In this document: in pieces, positions 50,119 to 59,360 of the stretch
Numbering within the stretch: the stretch's first letter is position 1
Layout: every line of letters starts with the position of its first letter
DNA from: Chromatocurvus sp046260765
GTDB lineage: Bacteria; Pseudomonadota; Gammaproteobacteria; Pseudomonadales; Halieaceae
Length of the DNA stretch: 64,000 bases
Assembly: GCA_046260765.1 (NCBI GenBank)
Contig: JBHEOO010000013.1
Location: 18,864-82,863, forward strand
Reading direction: 5' to 3'
The notes under the pieces: generated by a model
Database searches by the model: none
Seen by the model: only the letters and a program-made list of their open reading frames with translations
What the model was told of the DNA's origin: nothing
Program-made: the position numbers and the translations under genes

Positions 50119-51288
50119 ATGAATCTTCATGAGTATCAGGGTAAGCAGTTATTTGCCGAGTACGGCCTTCCGGTATCTCAAGGGTACGCGGTGGATTCGC
50201 CCCGGGAGGCCGAGGAAGCAGCCGACCTGATTGGCGGCGATATGTGGGTCGTCAAAGCCCAGGTTCACGCCGGAGGCCGGGGCAAGGCAGGTGGCGTCAA
50301 ACTGGTCAAGTCCAGGAAGGAAATTGCCGACTTTGCGTCACAGTGGCTCGGCAAGAATCTGGTGACCTACCAGACCGACGAAAACGGTCAGCCGGTTTCA
50401 AAGATTCTGGTGGAGACCTGCACCGACATCGCGGAAGAACTCTACCTGGGCGCGGTAGTCGACCGTGCGTCGCGGCGTATTGTTTTCATGGCGTCCACAG
50501 AGGGTGGTGTCGAAATCGAGAAGGTTGCGGAGGAGACACCGGAGAAAATCCTGCGCGTCGCTATCGACCCCCTCGTGGGTGCGCAGCCCTATCAGGGCCG
50601 GGAGATGGCGTTTAAATTGGGGCTCTCAGGCGAACAGATCAAGCAGTTCGTGAAGATCTTTCTGGGCCTGGCCCGGCTGTTCAAGGAGAAAGACCTTGCG
50701 CTGATAGAAATCAACCCACTGGTCATCACAGACGAGGGTAATCTGCACTGCCTGGACGCGAAAATCGGGGTTGATGGCAACGCGCTGTATCGTCAGCACG
50801 CACTTCGCGAGATGCATGATCCCAGCCAGGAAGACTCCCGTGAGGCCCACGCTGCACAATGGGAACTCAACTATGTGGCGCTGGATGGCAATATTGGCTG
50901 CATGGTCAACGGTGCCGGCCTTGCCATGGGCACCATGGACATCGTCAAGCTGCACGGTGGTGCGCCGGCAAACTTCCTCGACGTGGGCGGTGGTGCGACC
51001 AAGGAGCGTGTTTCCGAGGCCTTCAAGATCATTCTGTCTGACGGCAACGTCAAAGCGGTTCTCATCAATATTTTTGGCGGGATTGTGCGTTGTGATCTTA
51101 TCGCCGAGGGCGTGATTGGCGCTGTTCAGGAGATTGGCGTGGAGGTCCCCGTAGTGGTGCGCCTTGAGGGCAACAACGCCGAGCTCGGCCGCAAGGTGCT
51201 GGCCGACAGCGGACTCAATATTATTGCAGCAACCAGCCTGACAGACGCCGCCCAGCAGGCGGTGAAGGCTGCCGGAGGAAACGCCTGA
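50119..51288 (+). CDS. sucC: succinyl-CoA synthetase beta subunit SucC
   Basis: 389 residues. An ATP-grasp domain fills the N-terminal half, with VVKAQVHAGGRGKAGGVKL (about 45-63) and ALIEINPL. The C-terminal CoA-ligase fold contains NGAGLAMGTMD and GGGATKERVSEAFKII. It makes ATP or GTP from succinyl-CoA with SucD. The start MNLHEYQGKQLFAEYG is canonical. Its stop codon overlaps the sucD ATG by one base. Confidence 0.97.
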   Translation: MNLHEYQGKQLFAEYGLPVSQGYAVDSPREAEEAADLIGGDMWVVKAQVHAGGRGKAGGVKLVKSRKEIADFASQWLGKNLVTYQTDENGQPVSKILVETCTDIAEELYLGAVVDRASRRIVFMASTEGGVEIEKVAEETPEKILRVAIDPLVGAQPYQGREMAFKLGLSGEQIKQFVKIFLGLARLFKEKDLALIEINPLVITDEGNLHCLDAKIGVDGNALYRQHALREMHDPSQEDSREAHAAQWELNYVALDGNIGCMVNGAGLAMGTMDIVKLHGGAPANFLDVGGGATKERVSEAFKIILSDGNVKAVLINIFGGIVRCDLIAEGVIGAVQEIGVEVPVVVRLEGNNAELGRKVLADSGLNIIAATSLTDAAQQAVKAAGGNA

Positions 51289-52160
51289 TGAGTATTCTGA
51301 TCGACAAGGAAACCCGTGTCATCTGCCAGGGCTTTACTGGCTCACAGGGTACGTTCCACTCCGAGCAGGCTATTGAGTACGGTACGAAGATGGTCGGTGG
51401 TGTCACGCCAGGCAAGGGCGGTCAGGAGCACCTGGGCCTGCCGGTCTTCAACACGGTGGCAGAAGCCGTTGCGGCGACCGCTGCCGAGGCGTCGGTCATT
51501 TATGTGCCCGCGCCGTTCTGCAAGGATTCCATTCTGGAGGCTGCCAATTCTGGTGTTCGCCTGGTGGTGTGTATTACCGAAGGCATCCCAACGCTCGACA
51601 TGCTCGAAGCGAAGGTCAAGTGTGATGAGCTGGGTGTGCGCCTGATCGGGCCTAACTGTCCCGGTGTCATCACGCCTGGCGAGTGCAAAATCGGCATAAT
51701 GCCGGGGCATATTCACCTGCCCGGCAAGGTTGGCATCGTATCGCGCTCCGGCACCCTGACCTATGAGGCCGTAAAGCAGACCACGGATGCCGGATTCGGC
51801 CAGTCTACCTGTGTCGGTATTGGCGGTGACCCGATTCCCGGATCGAACTTCATCGATATCCTGGCAATGTTCGAGCAGGATCCTGCCACCGAAGCCATTG
51901 TCATGATCGGTGAAATCGGCGGAACGGCAGAAGAGGAGGCGGCCGCCTACATCAAGGCGAATGTCACCAAACCGGTCGTTTCGTATATTGCCGGTGTTAC
52001 TGCACCCAAGGGTAAACGCATGGGGCACGCCGGGGCCATTATCTCCGGCGGAAAGGGGACGGCAGATGAAAAGTTTGCCGCGCTGGGGGATGCGGGCGTG
52101 AAAACCGTGCGTTCCCTGGCCGATATCGGCAGTGGCCTTACGGAGATCACTGGTTGGTAG
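51288..52160 (+). CDS. sucD: succinyl-CoA synthetase alpha subunit SucD
   Basis: 290 residues. The N-terminal CoA-binding domain has VICQGFTGSQGTFHSEQAI (11-29), and the phosphorylated histidine is His247 in GHAGAIISGG. It completes the TCA gene run that begins at sdhC. GGAGG lies 8 bases before the start. A terminator follows within 60 bases. Confidence 0.97.
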   Translation: MSILIDKETRVICQGFTGSQGTFHSEQAIEYGTKMVGGVTPGKGGQEHLGLPVFNTVAEAVAATAAEASVIYVPAPFCKDSILEAANSGVRLVVCITEGIPTLDMLEAKVKCDELGVRLIGPNCPGVITPGECKIGIMPGHIHLPGKVGIVSRSGTLTYEAVKQTTDAGFGQSTCVGIGGDPIPGSNFIDILAMFEQDPATEAIVMIGEIGGTAEEEAAAYIKANVTKPVVSYIAGVTAPKGKRMGHAGAIISGGKGTADEKFAALGDAGVKTVRSLADIGSGLTEITGW

Positions 52161-52177
52161 GGGTGCGCCAGTAACGC

Positions 52178-52220
52178 AAAAGCCTCTTATAACGAAAAGC
52201 CTCTGATAACGAAAAGCCCC
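52178..52220 (+). repeat. 17-bp tandem repeat leading into the sucCD terminator
   Basis: AAAAGCCTCTTATAACG and AAAAGCCTCTGATAACG are adjacent and differ at one base. A third partial copy, AAAAGCCCC, forms the left flank of the terminator stem. Confidence 0.8.
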
Positions 52221-52242
52221 TGCCGGTGGCCGGGGTTTTTTT
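52217..52242 (+). terminator. Rho-independent terminator of the suc operon
   Basis: The stem CCCCTGCC/GGCCGGGG pairs with one mismatch around a GGT loop and is followed by seven T residues, about 56 bases after the sucD stop. Confidence 0.88.
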
Positions 52243-52322
52243 ATGAGGAAAATCCGGTCACGCGCTGTGATTATAAGTCCTCCTGTTGAGGTCTCCTCTG
52301 ACGTGTGTAACTCCGGGTAGCC

Positions 52323-52350
52323 CTTGAAAACGTCGCAGACAACCCCATCT
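52323..52350 (+). promoter_or_regulatory. sigma32 (heat-shock) promoter of htpG
   Basis: CTTGAAA and CCCCATCT are separated by 13 bases, which matches the RpoH consensus (CTTGAAA, 13-15 bases, CCCCATNT) at every defined position. It lies about 45 bases before the htpG ATG. Confidence 0.85.
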
Positions 52351-52395
52351 AGCTGACAGGTAACAGAATTTCGTAAACCCAACAGTGAGGGCAGC

Positions 52396-54315
52396 ATGAC
52401 CGCGGACGTAAAGAAGGAAACCCTGGGGTTCCAGACAGAAGCCAAGCAACTCCTGCATCTGATGATTCACTCTCTGTACAGCAGCAGGGAGATTTTCCTG
52501 CGGGAGCTCATCTCGAACGCGTCTGATGCGATCGATAAGCTGCGTTTCGCGGCGCTCGCAGACGATGCGATTCTCGAGGGGCAGGGTGATTACCAGATTC
52601 GGGTTGAGGTAGATAAGGAAGCCGCGACCGTCACGATCACGGATAACGGTATCGGGATGAACCGCGAAGAGGTTATCGATAATCTTGGCACAATCGCGAA
52701 ATCCGGTACGGCAGCTTTTCTGGCATCGCTTACCGGCGACCAGAAAAAGGATTCGCAGCTGATCGGCCAGTTTGGCGTCGGATTCTACTCCGCATTCATT
52801 GTCGCTGAACGGGTGGAAGTGCATACGCGCAAAGCCGGTGAACCAAAGGACGCCGGTGTGCTGTGGGAGTCGCAGGGAGAATCCGAGTTCTCTATTGGCG
52901 AGCTGCCCCGGGATGAGCGCGGCACCAGCATTCGATTGTTCCTGAAGCCGGACTGCACTGAGTTCGCGGACGATTGGCGCGTTCGCAGCGTCATCAAGAA
53001 GTATTCAGATCATATCTCGGTACCCGTTCTGATGCTCAAGCAGGAAGCACCCGCCGCGGAAGATGCTGATGCCGAGCCGAAGCAGGAACCCCCAAGCTGG
53101 GAGACCGTAAACGAGGCCACTGCGCTGTGGACCCGTAGCCGCTCAGACATCAGCGACGACGAATACAAGGCGTTTTACCAGCACGTGTCACACGATTTCG
53201 ATGAGCCGCTGACCTGGAGTCACAATCGTGTCGAGGGCAAGCTGGAGTACACGAGTCTTCTGTATGTGCCGAGCCGTGCACCGTTTGATCTCTGGAACCG
53301 GGATGCGTCCAAAGGTCTCAAGCTCTACGTTCAGCGAACCTTCATCATGGACGAGGCGGAGCAGTTCCTGCCGCTTTATCTTCGTTTCATCCGCGGTGTC
53401 GTGGATTCGAACGATCTACCGCTTAACGTGTCGCGTGAAATCCTGCAGCAGCACCCGTCCGTGGATAGCATGCGCAGCGCACTGACCAAGCGCGCCCTGG
53501 ATATGCTGGCGAAGCTCGCTAAATCCGAGACGGAAAAGTACGCGACGTTCTGGAATGAGTTTGGCCAGGTGTTGAAGGAAGGTCCGGCAGAGGATTTCGC
53601 CAACAAGGAAAAAATTGGCAAGCTGCTACGCTTTGCGACAACGCATACCGACAGCGAAACGCAGGACCAGTCTCTCGATGATTATCTTGGACGACTACAG
53701 GAAGGACAGGACAAGATCTATTACGTCGTCGCCGAGAATTTCAATACCGCACGTCGCAGCCCCCACCTCGAGGTGTTCCGCAAGCGCGGTATCGAGGTCC
53801 TGCTGCTGTCAGACCGTGTGGACGACTGGCTGATGAGCCACTTGCAGGAGTTCGAGGGCAAGAAGTTCCAGGATGTGGCTCGTGGCGAGCTCGATATGGA
53901 TGACGTCTCTGACGAGGAGAAGGCGGAGCGTGAAAAGCTGCAGGAGGAGAGCCAGGGACTGGTGGAGCGAATGAAGCAGTCTCTTGTGGCCGACGTTGCC
54001 GACGTGAGGGCGACAGCACGACTGACTGACTCACCTGCCTGTCTTGTTGTCGGCGAGTTCGATATGGGCGCACAGATGCGCCGTATTATGGAATCCGCAG
54101 GACAGCCGGTGCCCGAGAGCAAGCCTATCCTGGAAATCAATCCTGGCCACCCACTGATCAGTCTGCTTGATCGAGAGCAGGATGAAGAGCGTTTCGCCGA
54201 CCTGGCGCGTGTCGTGTTCGACCAGGCTCTGCTCGCCGAGGGGGGGCAGCTGAAAGACCCCGCGGCTTATGTCGAGCGCTTGAATAAACTGTTGCTGAAA
54301 ATGTCAGCAGGATAG
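52396..54315 (+). CDS. htpG: molecular chaperone HtpG (Hsp90)
   Basis: 639 residues. The GHKL ATP-binding domain begins with ETLGFQTEAKQLLHLMIHSLYSSREIFLRELISNASDA and has the loops DNGIGM, IGQFGVGFYSAF and GTSIRLFLK. The middle domain contains the catalytic arginine region NVSREILQQ. The C-terminal dimer domain follows. A charged insert (about residues 216-233, AAEDADAEPKQEP) joins the N and middle domains. It refolds proteins under stress, and the upstream sigma32 promoter fits this. Confidence 0.97.
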   Translation: MTADVKKETLGFQTEAKQLLHLMIHSLYSSREIFLRELISNASDAIDKLRFAALADDAILEGQGDYQIRVEVDKEAATVTITDNGIGMNREEVIDNLGTIAKSGTAAFLASLTGDQKKDSQLIGQFGVGFYSAFIVAERVEVHTRKAGEPKDAGVLWESQGESEFSIGELPRDERGTSIRLFLKPDCTEFADDWRVRSVIKKYSDHISVPVLMLKQEAPAAEDADAEPKQEPPSWETVNEATALWTRSRSDISDDEYKAFYQHVSHDFDEPLTWSHNRVEGKLEYTSLLYVPSRAPFDLWNRDASKGLKLYVQRTFIMDEAEQFLPLYLRFIRGVVDSNDLPLNVSREILQQHPSVDSMRSALTKRALDMLAKLAKSETEKYATFWNEFGQVLKEGPAEDFANKEKIGKLLRFATTHTDSETQDQSLDDYLGRLQEGQDKIYYVVAENFNTARRSPHLEVFRKRGIEVLLLSDRVDDWLMSHLQEFEGKKFQDVARGELDMDDVSDEEKAEREKLQEESQGLVERMKQSLVADVADVRATARLTDSPACLVVGEFDMGAQMRRIMESAGQPVPESKPILEINPGHPLISLLDREQDEERFADLARVVFDQALLAEGGQLKDPAAYVERLNKLLLKMSAG

Positions 54316-54319
54316 CCGC

Positions 54320-54811
54320 TTGCTGCTCACAGTATGGCGCCACGGCGAGTCCGGTCCTGGATCACCGGATTTTGAGCGTACTCTGACGGATCGAGGGGCC
54401 AGGGATATAGAGTGCGGCGCCCGGGCGTTCGTTGCCCGGCTGCAGCAATCCAGCCTGCCTCTTCCCTCACTGGTCCTGTTCAGTCGTTGGGTGCGAACGA
54501 CACAGACAGCGCAGGGTCTCTGTTTTGCCTTACCGGGAGTGTCCTCAGAGACGCTCGAAGCGCTGATTCCTGACAGTGGCGTTGACACTGTCGAACATGC
54601 ACTGTTGGATTATGCGGCGCGTGCAGACCTGCACATCGTGCTGGTTTCTCATCAGCCTCTGGTGTCCGCGCTCATCAATCATTGTCTTGGAACGAAGGGG
54701 GAGGTGCCGGTACTGGTGCCTGGTGCCTATGCCGTTCTCGATACACCATTGGTGGCTTCCGGATGTGCTTCCTTGCTCTGGTGGTCGGCACCGCCCGAAT
54801 ACCAGGTTTGA
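54320..54811 (+). CDS. sixA: phosphohistidine phosphatase SixA-like protein
   Basis: 163 residues from a TTG just after htpG. The histidine phosphatase motif RHGES (7-11) has the phosphorylated His8, and the second catalytic histidine is in LVSHQPLV. The small size and lack of a cap match SixA, which removes phosphate from histidine of phosphotransfer proteins such as ArcB or PTS components. The TTG start is needed to include the conserved RHG motif; no upstream alternative is better. Confidence 0.87.
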   Translation: MLLTVWRHGESGPGSPDFERTLTDRGARDIECGARAFVARLQQSSLPLPSLVLFSRWVRTTQTAQGLCFALPGVSSETLEALIPDSGVDTVEHALLDYAARADLHIVLVSHQPLVSALINHCLGTKGEVPVLVPGAYAVLDTPLVASGCASLLWWSAPPEYQV

Positions 54812-54871
54812 ACGATCGCCCGTTTGCGTCAAACTAAGGGCGCGTAATACACGGTGTAACAGGAGTCCATA

Positions 54872-55432
54872 GTGCCGTTTGGTAGCGTCAGACATGTAAT
54901 TGCCGGTCTTGTAGCCGGGTGTTCGTTGATGGCAGGAGCAGTGCAGTCACAGGAAAATCCTCTGACCCTTTTCGAGTGGATCGAAAAATCTCCCTACACA
55001 GAGCGGGTTGATCAGCGTGATGAGCAGGTTCGTGCCCATCTGATCGGCCTGGGGCGGATCAAGAAAGTGCGCGGTGACTGGAGTCCGGAGAAAAGCGAGC
55101 GCGTCAGTGGCAGGCTGGTTACGTCCACCTGGCGTATCGTGGACGGAGAGAGCTCTGCTGACATGTTCGAAGAGGCGGTTGCGGGTATCAAGGCACGGGA
55201 CGATGCGCGAGTGCTGTTTGCCTGCAGTGCTCGCGACTGCGGCGCGAGCGTGCAGTGGGCCAACATGGTGTTTGGTCAACGCATTCTTTACGGAACGGAA
55301 TCGTCTCAGCATTACGCAGTGTACGCCCTGGGGTCAGATGATGACTCGACCCACCGTATTGTTGTTTACGCGGCTGCCCGAACCAGTGCCCGGCAGTATC
55401 TATACACGGAAATCGTGGAGCTCGAACTCTAG
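54872..55432 (+). CDS. DUF4892-type exported protein
   Basis: 186 residues from a GTG with GGAG 7 bases upstream. A signal peptide spans about 1-26 (ending VQSQ). The mature part resembles the N-terminal half of DUF4892 proteins: an ERVDQRDEQVRAHLIGLGRI segment, VSGRLVTSTWRI (about 79-90), then CSARDCGASVQWANMVFGQRILYG with a Cys-x4-Cys pair, which may form a disulfide. The function is unknown and the usual longer C-terminal domain is absent. It is convergent with folE. Confidence 0.72.
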   Translation: MPFGSVRHVIAGLVAGCSLMAGAVQSQENPLTLFEWIEKSPYTERVDQRDEQVRAHLIGLGRIKKVRGDWSPEKSERVSGRLVTSTWRIVDGESSADMFEEAVAGIKARDDARVLFACSARDCGASVQWANMVFGQRILYGTESSQHYAVYALGSDDDSTHRIVVYAAARTSARQYLYTEIVELEL

Positions 55433-55466
55433 ACGTGTTCCGCTGGCGAATTTATGTGTTGCGTTA

Positions 55467-56015
55467 CTAGATCCGCAGCTGCAGCAATGCCAGGAACTCA
55501 TCGCGGGTTTTCTGGTCGTCCCGGAAGTTGCCCAGCATGGATGAGGTTTTCATGACCGAATTCTGCTTCTCCACGCCCCGCATCATCATGCACATATGCC
55601 GCGCCTCGATAATCACCCCTACGCCTGCTGCACCGGTAACCTGCATGAGCGTCTCGGCGATTTGCGTTGTCAGCGATTCCTGAATCTGCAGGCGGCGTGC
55701 AAACACGTCGACGATGCGCGCAACTTTTGACAGCCCGATAACCCTCCCTGTGGGAATATAGGCGACGTGGCATTTGCCAATAAACGGCAACAGGTGATGC
55801 TCGCAGAGGGAGTACAGCTCGATGTCCTGGACCAGAACCATTTCGCTGGAATCTGACGGGAACAGTGCCCCATTGACCACCTCATCCACCGATTGCTTAT
55901 AACCGTGCGTCAGAAATTCGAATGCCTTCGCAGCGCGCTCAGGCGTGTCCGCGAGACCGGGCCGGGAGAGATCCTCACCGACTGCCTTGATAATCCCCGC
56001 CCAGTGTTCCCGCAT
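55467..56015 (-). CDS. folE: GTP cyclohydrolase I FolE
   Basis: 182 residues from the ATG at 56015, which has GGGAGAA 8 bases upstream. Zinc and substrate residues are in SLCEHHLLPFIGKCHVAYIP, and ARHMCMMMRGVEKQNS carries the last zinc cysteine. RLQIQESLTTQIAE is conserved. It makes dihydroneopterin triphosphate for folate. The in-frame ATG 39 bases earlier has no ribosome site. It is divergent from prmB with a 45-base gap. Confidence 0.95.
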   Translation of the reverse strand: MREHWAGIIKAVGEDLSRPGLADTPERAAKAFEFLTHGYKQSVDEVVNGALFPSDSSEMVLVQDIELYSLCEHHLLPFIGKCHVAYIPTGRVIGLSKVARIVDVFARRLQIQESLTTQIAETLMQVTGAAGVGVIIEARHMCMMMRGVEKQNSVMKTSSMLGNFRDDQKTRDEFLALLQLRI

Positions 56016-56060
56016 AAAATTTCTCCCAAAGATTAAGGTCGGAAATGATACCATGCCGCG

Positions 56061-57017
56061 ATGAATTATAACCTAGCAGAGCAGTCGGGATTACAGGGCG
56101 CCGGGTGTGTTATCGAGGCGATACAGGGCTGTGCAGCACTTCTCGACTCCGCCGATGTTTTCTGCGGTCACGGCACTGACAATACCTGGGACGAGGCCGT
56201 CCAGCTGGTCCTGTTTGCGCTGGGTCTGCCGGCGGATTCACCCGCGACCGTCGGGGAGCAGGCGATTGCCCGCGCGGATCTTGAGCGCATTGAACGTTTG
56301 CTGCGGCGACGGGTTGAGGAGCGTATACCCTTGCCCTACCTCACCGGGGAAGCCTGGTTCGCGGGGCTACGATTCGCCTGTGATCGTCGTGCCCTCGTAC
56401 CCCGTTCGCCGCTCGCGGAGCTTGTGCTGGGCGGGTTTCAACCCTGGTATGCAGGTGACAAGCCGATGTCGATACTCGATCTGTGCTGTGGCGGCGGTGC
56501 GATAGGCATTGCCGCGGCCGTGCATTTTTCACAGGCCCGGGTGGTTCTGAGTGATATTGATGCGGATGCCCTGTCGCTGGCTGGCGTAAATATTCGCCAG
56601 CACGGGGTGGACGACAGGGTGCAATGCGTCGAGGGCAACCTCTTCGACGGCCTGTCGGGTAAGCGATTTGATATCATTCTGTGCAACCCACCCTATGTCG
56701 ATGCCGGCGACCTTGAGGATATGCCCATGGAATATCGGCAGGAGCCGCCGATTGGACTTGGCGCTGGTGACGACGGACTCGACCTCGCGCGACAGATTCT
56801 CGAAGCTGCAGAGGCGCATCTGAATCCGGACGCGTTGCTGCTGCTGGAAGTCGGCAACAGCTGGGTCGCTCTTGAGGCAGCGTTTCCCCAGGTGGCGTTC
56901 ACCTGGGTAGAGCTTGAGTCGGGTGGTCACGGGGTGCTGGCAATGCAGGCGCATGAACTCCGCGAGGCGGCGCCGCTGCTCGCGTATACTGTGCCCCGGT
57001 GCAGTCAAGAGAGGTAA
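56061..57017 (+). CDS. prmB: ribosomal protein L3 glutamine methyltransferase PrmB
   Basis: 318 residues. An N-terminal helical domain (about 1-95) with PLPYLTGEAWFAGL leads to a Rossmann methyltransferase domain with SILDLCCGGGAIGI (137-150), SDIDADAL (164-171) and the glutamine-binding NPPYVD (209-214). It methylates Gln of L3. The PrmB-AroC order is common. No ribosome site is seen and a TGATACCAT element (extended -10-like) lies just before the ATG, so the transcript may be nearly leaderless. Confidence 0.93.
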   Translation: MNYNLAEQSGLQGAGCVIEAIQGCAALLDSADVFCGHGTDNTWDEAVQLVLFALGLPADSPATVGEQAIARADLERIERLLRRRVEERIPLPYLTGEAWFAGLRFACDRRALVPRSPLAELVLGGFQPWYAGDKPMSILDLCCGGGAIGIAAAVHFSQARVVLSDIDADALSLAGVNIRQHGVDDRVQCVEGNLFDGLSGKRFDIILCNPPYVDAGDLEDMPMEYRQEPPIGLGAGDDGLDLARQILEAAEAHLNPDALLLLEVGNSWVALEAAFPQVAFTWVELESGGHGVLAMQAHELREAAPLLAYTVPRCSQER

Positions 57018-57020
57018 CGC

Positions 57021-58133
57021 ATGTCCGGAAACACCTTTGGTAAGTTGTTTAGCGTAACGACCTTCGGGGAAAGCCATGGCCCTGCACTGGGCTGCGTTGT
57101 GGATGGCTGTCCTCCGGGCATGTCACTTGACAGCTCGGATCTGCAGTCTGATCTCGACCGGCGCAAGCCGGGAACCTCGCGCTTTACCACGCAGCGCAGG
57201 GAGCAGGATGAAGTCCGGATTCTGTCAGGGGTGTTTGATGGCAGGACGACAGGCACTCCAATTGGTCTGCTGATCGAAAACACGGACCAGCGCTCAAAGG
57301 ACTACTCGAATATCCGCGATACTTTCCGTCCCGCGCACGCGGACTATACCTACCAGCAGAAATATGGGTTTCGCGATTACCGTGGCGGCGGTCGTTCATC
57401 GGCGCGGGAAACGGCGATGCGGGTAGCGGCAGGGGCGATTGCCAAGAAGTATCTCAGGGAGCACTGCGGCATCGGCGTGCGCGGGTATCTCAAGCAGCTC
57501 GGACCTATCGTCGCAGAAAAACTCGACTGGAGCAGTGTAGAGAGAAACCCGTTTTTCTGTCCCGACCCCGACCGCGTGGCTGACATGGAGGCCTATATGG
57601 CGGCGCTTAACAAGCGCGGTGATTCGGTAGGCGCGCGCATCAATGTGGTCGCGACGGGGATGATGCCCGGGCTTGGCGAGCCGGTATTCGATCGACTGGA
57701 TGCCGACATTGCCGCCGCCATGATGAGCATCAACGCCGTCAAAGGCGTCGAGATAGGCGCTGGCTTTGCCAGTGTTGAACAACAGGGCAGCGATCATCGG
57801 GATGAGATGACGCCGGCGGGTTTTCTCAGCAACCATGCTGGCGGCGTTCTGGGGGGCATCTCCAGTGGCCAGGATATTCTTGTCAGCCTTGCGTTGAAGC
57901 CGACATCGAGTATTCGCCTGCCGGGTGCGAGTATTGATACCGCTGGCAACCCGATCGAAGTGGTGACTCACGGGCGTCACGATCCCTGCGTGGGAATTCG
58001 TGCAACCCCCATTGCCGAAGCCATGCTGGCGCTGGTTCTGATCGATCATCTGATGCGGCACCGCGCACAGAATGCGGAGGTGGATTCGAAGACGCCAGTG
58101 TTGCCTGCCTCGCCGGCAAAGAGAGCGGAGTAA
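57021..58133 (+). CDS. aroC: chorismate synthase AroC
   Basis: 370 residues. Signature regions GESHGPALGCVVDGCPPG (16-33) and the FMN-binding arginine stretch YRGGGRSSARETAMRVAAGAIAKK are present. It converts EPSP to chorismate, the branch point of aromatic amino acids, folate and quinones. AGAGGT precedes the ATG, three bases after prmB. Its stop overlaps the next small gene (TAATG). Confidence 0.96.
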   Translation: MSGNTFGKLFSVTTFGESHGPALGCVVDGCPPGMSLDSSDLQSDLDRRKPGTSRFTTQRREQDEVRILSGVFDGRTTGTPIGLLIENTDQRSKDYSNIRDTFRPAHADYTYQQKYGFRDYRGGGRSSARETAMRVAAGAIAKKYLREHCGIGVRGYLKQLGPIVAEKLDWSSVERNPFFCPDPDRVADMEAYMAALNKRGDSVGARINVVATGMMPGLGEPVFDRLDADIAAAMMSINAVKGVEIGAGFASVEQQGSDHRDEMTPAGFLSNHAGGVLGGISSGQDILVSLALKPTSSIRLPGASIDTAGNPIEVVTHGRHDPCVGIRATPIAEAMLALVLIDHLMRHRAQNAEVDSKTPVLPASPAKRAE

Positions 58134-58369
58134 TGCTCTTTCGTCGCAGGCGACGCAGCCATGTGCGCACCGTGTTTCTCGGTATTGGCGCCATGGGCGT
58201 GCTTTTGTGGGCCTCAGTCTACCGCTTCAACGTGCCGACGGATGTGTTGAAGGAGTATTTTTACTCGACGCTTGTCGCTATGGCAGCTGTTGTCGTGCTT
58301 GCCGGCATTTCCGCGTCGCTGCTGCTGGGTGTCAGGCACCTGCTTCGCCGATGGCGTGGGGATGACTGA
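58133..58369 (+). CDS. small basic membrane protein downstream of aroC
   Basis: 78 residues with a basic N-terminus (RRRRR), two hydrophobic segments (about 13-27 and 47-67) and a basic C-terminus. The ATG overlaps the aroC stop codon by one base, which indicates translational coupling and supports that it is a real gene. I do not recognise the family. Confidence 0.7.
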   Translation: MLFRRRRRSHVRTVFLGIGAMGVLLWASVYRFNVPTDVLKEYFYSTLVAMAAVVVLAGISASLLLGVRHLLRRWRGDD

Positions 58370-58562
58370 GAGGCAGCGATTGCGCATTCGACGCCACAGT
58401 CACCTTTTCGGGCCCGCACCAAAACCTTGGCAAATACTCGTTGGAACGCTGCGTGCCAGTGGAGGCGGATGTCCCGGAGATTTGCTTCAGTGTTGCTCTA
58501 CATTGCCGTCGCAAGAACGTATATTCACGTGAACTATCCATCCAAACCATAAGGTATCCGTT

Positions 58563-59360
58563 ATGTTGAAAGCAGGTCTGATCGCATTATCACTCGCCAT
58601 GGCTTTACCCGCACATGCTGCCCTCGACTGGGATGCCGCCCTGAAAGGTGAGCACCGCAGCGAGAAAAACGCCGCGCGTGACGAGTATCGGCATCCTCGT
58701 GAAACACTCGAGTTCTTTGGTCTGCGAGAGGGCATGACAGTGGTGGAACTGTCACCGGGCGGTGGTTGGTACACCGAGGTCCTCGCCCCGTTGATGGCGG
58801 ACAGTGGTCGATACTACGCGGCCCACGGCAGTGTAAACGGTGGCGCCTACGCACGACGTGCGCTGGGGTCATACCTGAGCAAGCTGGGCGGAGATGACGA
58901 CACCTACGGCCGGGTTATCGTTTCTGAGCTCAGCCCGCCGGACGCTATGGCGATTGCACCTGCCGGCAGCGCGGATCTGGTGCTCGCCTTCCGCAATATC
59001 CACAGCTGGATGGGCGCCGATGTACTCGAGGCCGTTCTGCAAAGTGCATTTACTGCGCTGAAGCCCGGCGGCGTGTTCGGCGTTGTTCAGCACCGCGGCC
59101 GCGATGGCAGCAGCATCGATGACATGAAGAACACGGCCTACGTCACGGAAGATTATGTTATCTCCGCCGCCGAGGCCGCTGGATTCACGCTCGCAGAGCG
59201 TTCGGAAATCAACGCTAACCCGAAAGATACGGCGGACTACGAGAGCGGCGTGTGGACACTGCCGCCATCCCTGACGCTGGGTGACGAGGACCGCGAGCGC
59301 TATCTGGCAATCGGTGAAAGTGATCGCATGACACTCAAGTTCATCAAGTCTGCGGAGTAA
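58563..59360 (+). CDS. exported class I SAM-methyltransferase-like protein
   Basis: 265 residues. A signal peptide spans about 1-19 (ALPAHA before ALDWD). The rest has a Rossmann methyltransferase fold with motif I VVELSPGGGWYTEVLAP (60-76), an acidic loop and the turn LKPGGVFGVVQHR. The family (predicted methyltransferases with signal peptides) is known from sequence only. A SAM-binding fold outside the cytoplasm is odd because SAM is not known there, so it may use another ligand. The 193-base gap upstream holds a TATATT element near 58517 but no clear -35. Confidence 0.82.
   Translation: MLKAGLIALSLAMALPAHAALDWDAALKGEHRSEKNAARDEYRHPRETLEFFGLREGMTVVELSPGGGWYTEVLAPLMADSGRYYAAHGSVNGGAYARRALGSYLSKLGGDDDTYGRVIVSELSPPDAMAIAPAGSADLVLAFRNIHSWMGADVLEAVLQSAFTALKPGGVFGVVQHRGRDGSSIDDMKNTAYVTEDYVISAAEAAGFTLAERSEINANPKDTADYESGVWTLPPSLTLGDEDRERYLAIGESDRMTLKFIKSAE

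Noticed and set aside
51342..52445. 367-codon open frame on the minus strand over sucD and the htpG promoter
   Set aside because: It crosses a terminator, a sigma32 promoter and two real genes, and shows no family similarity.
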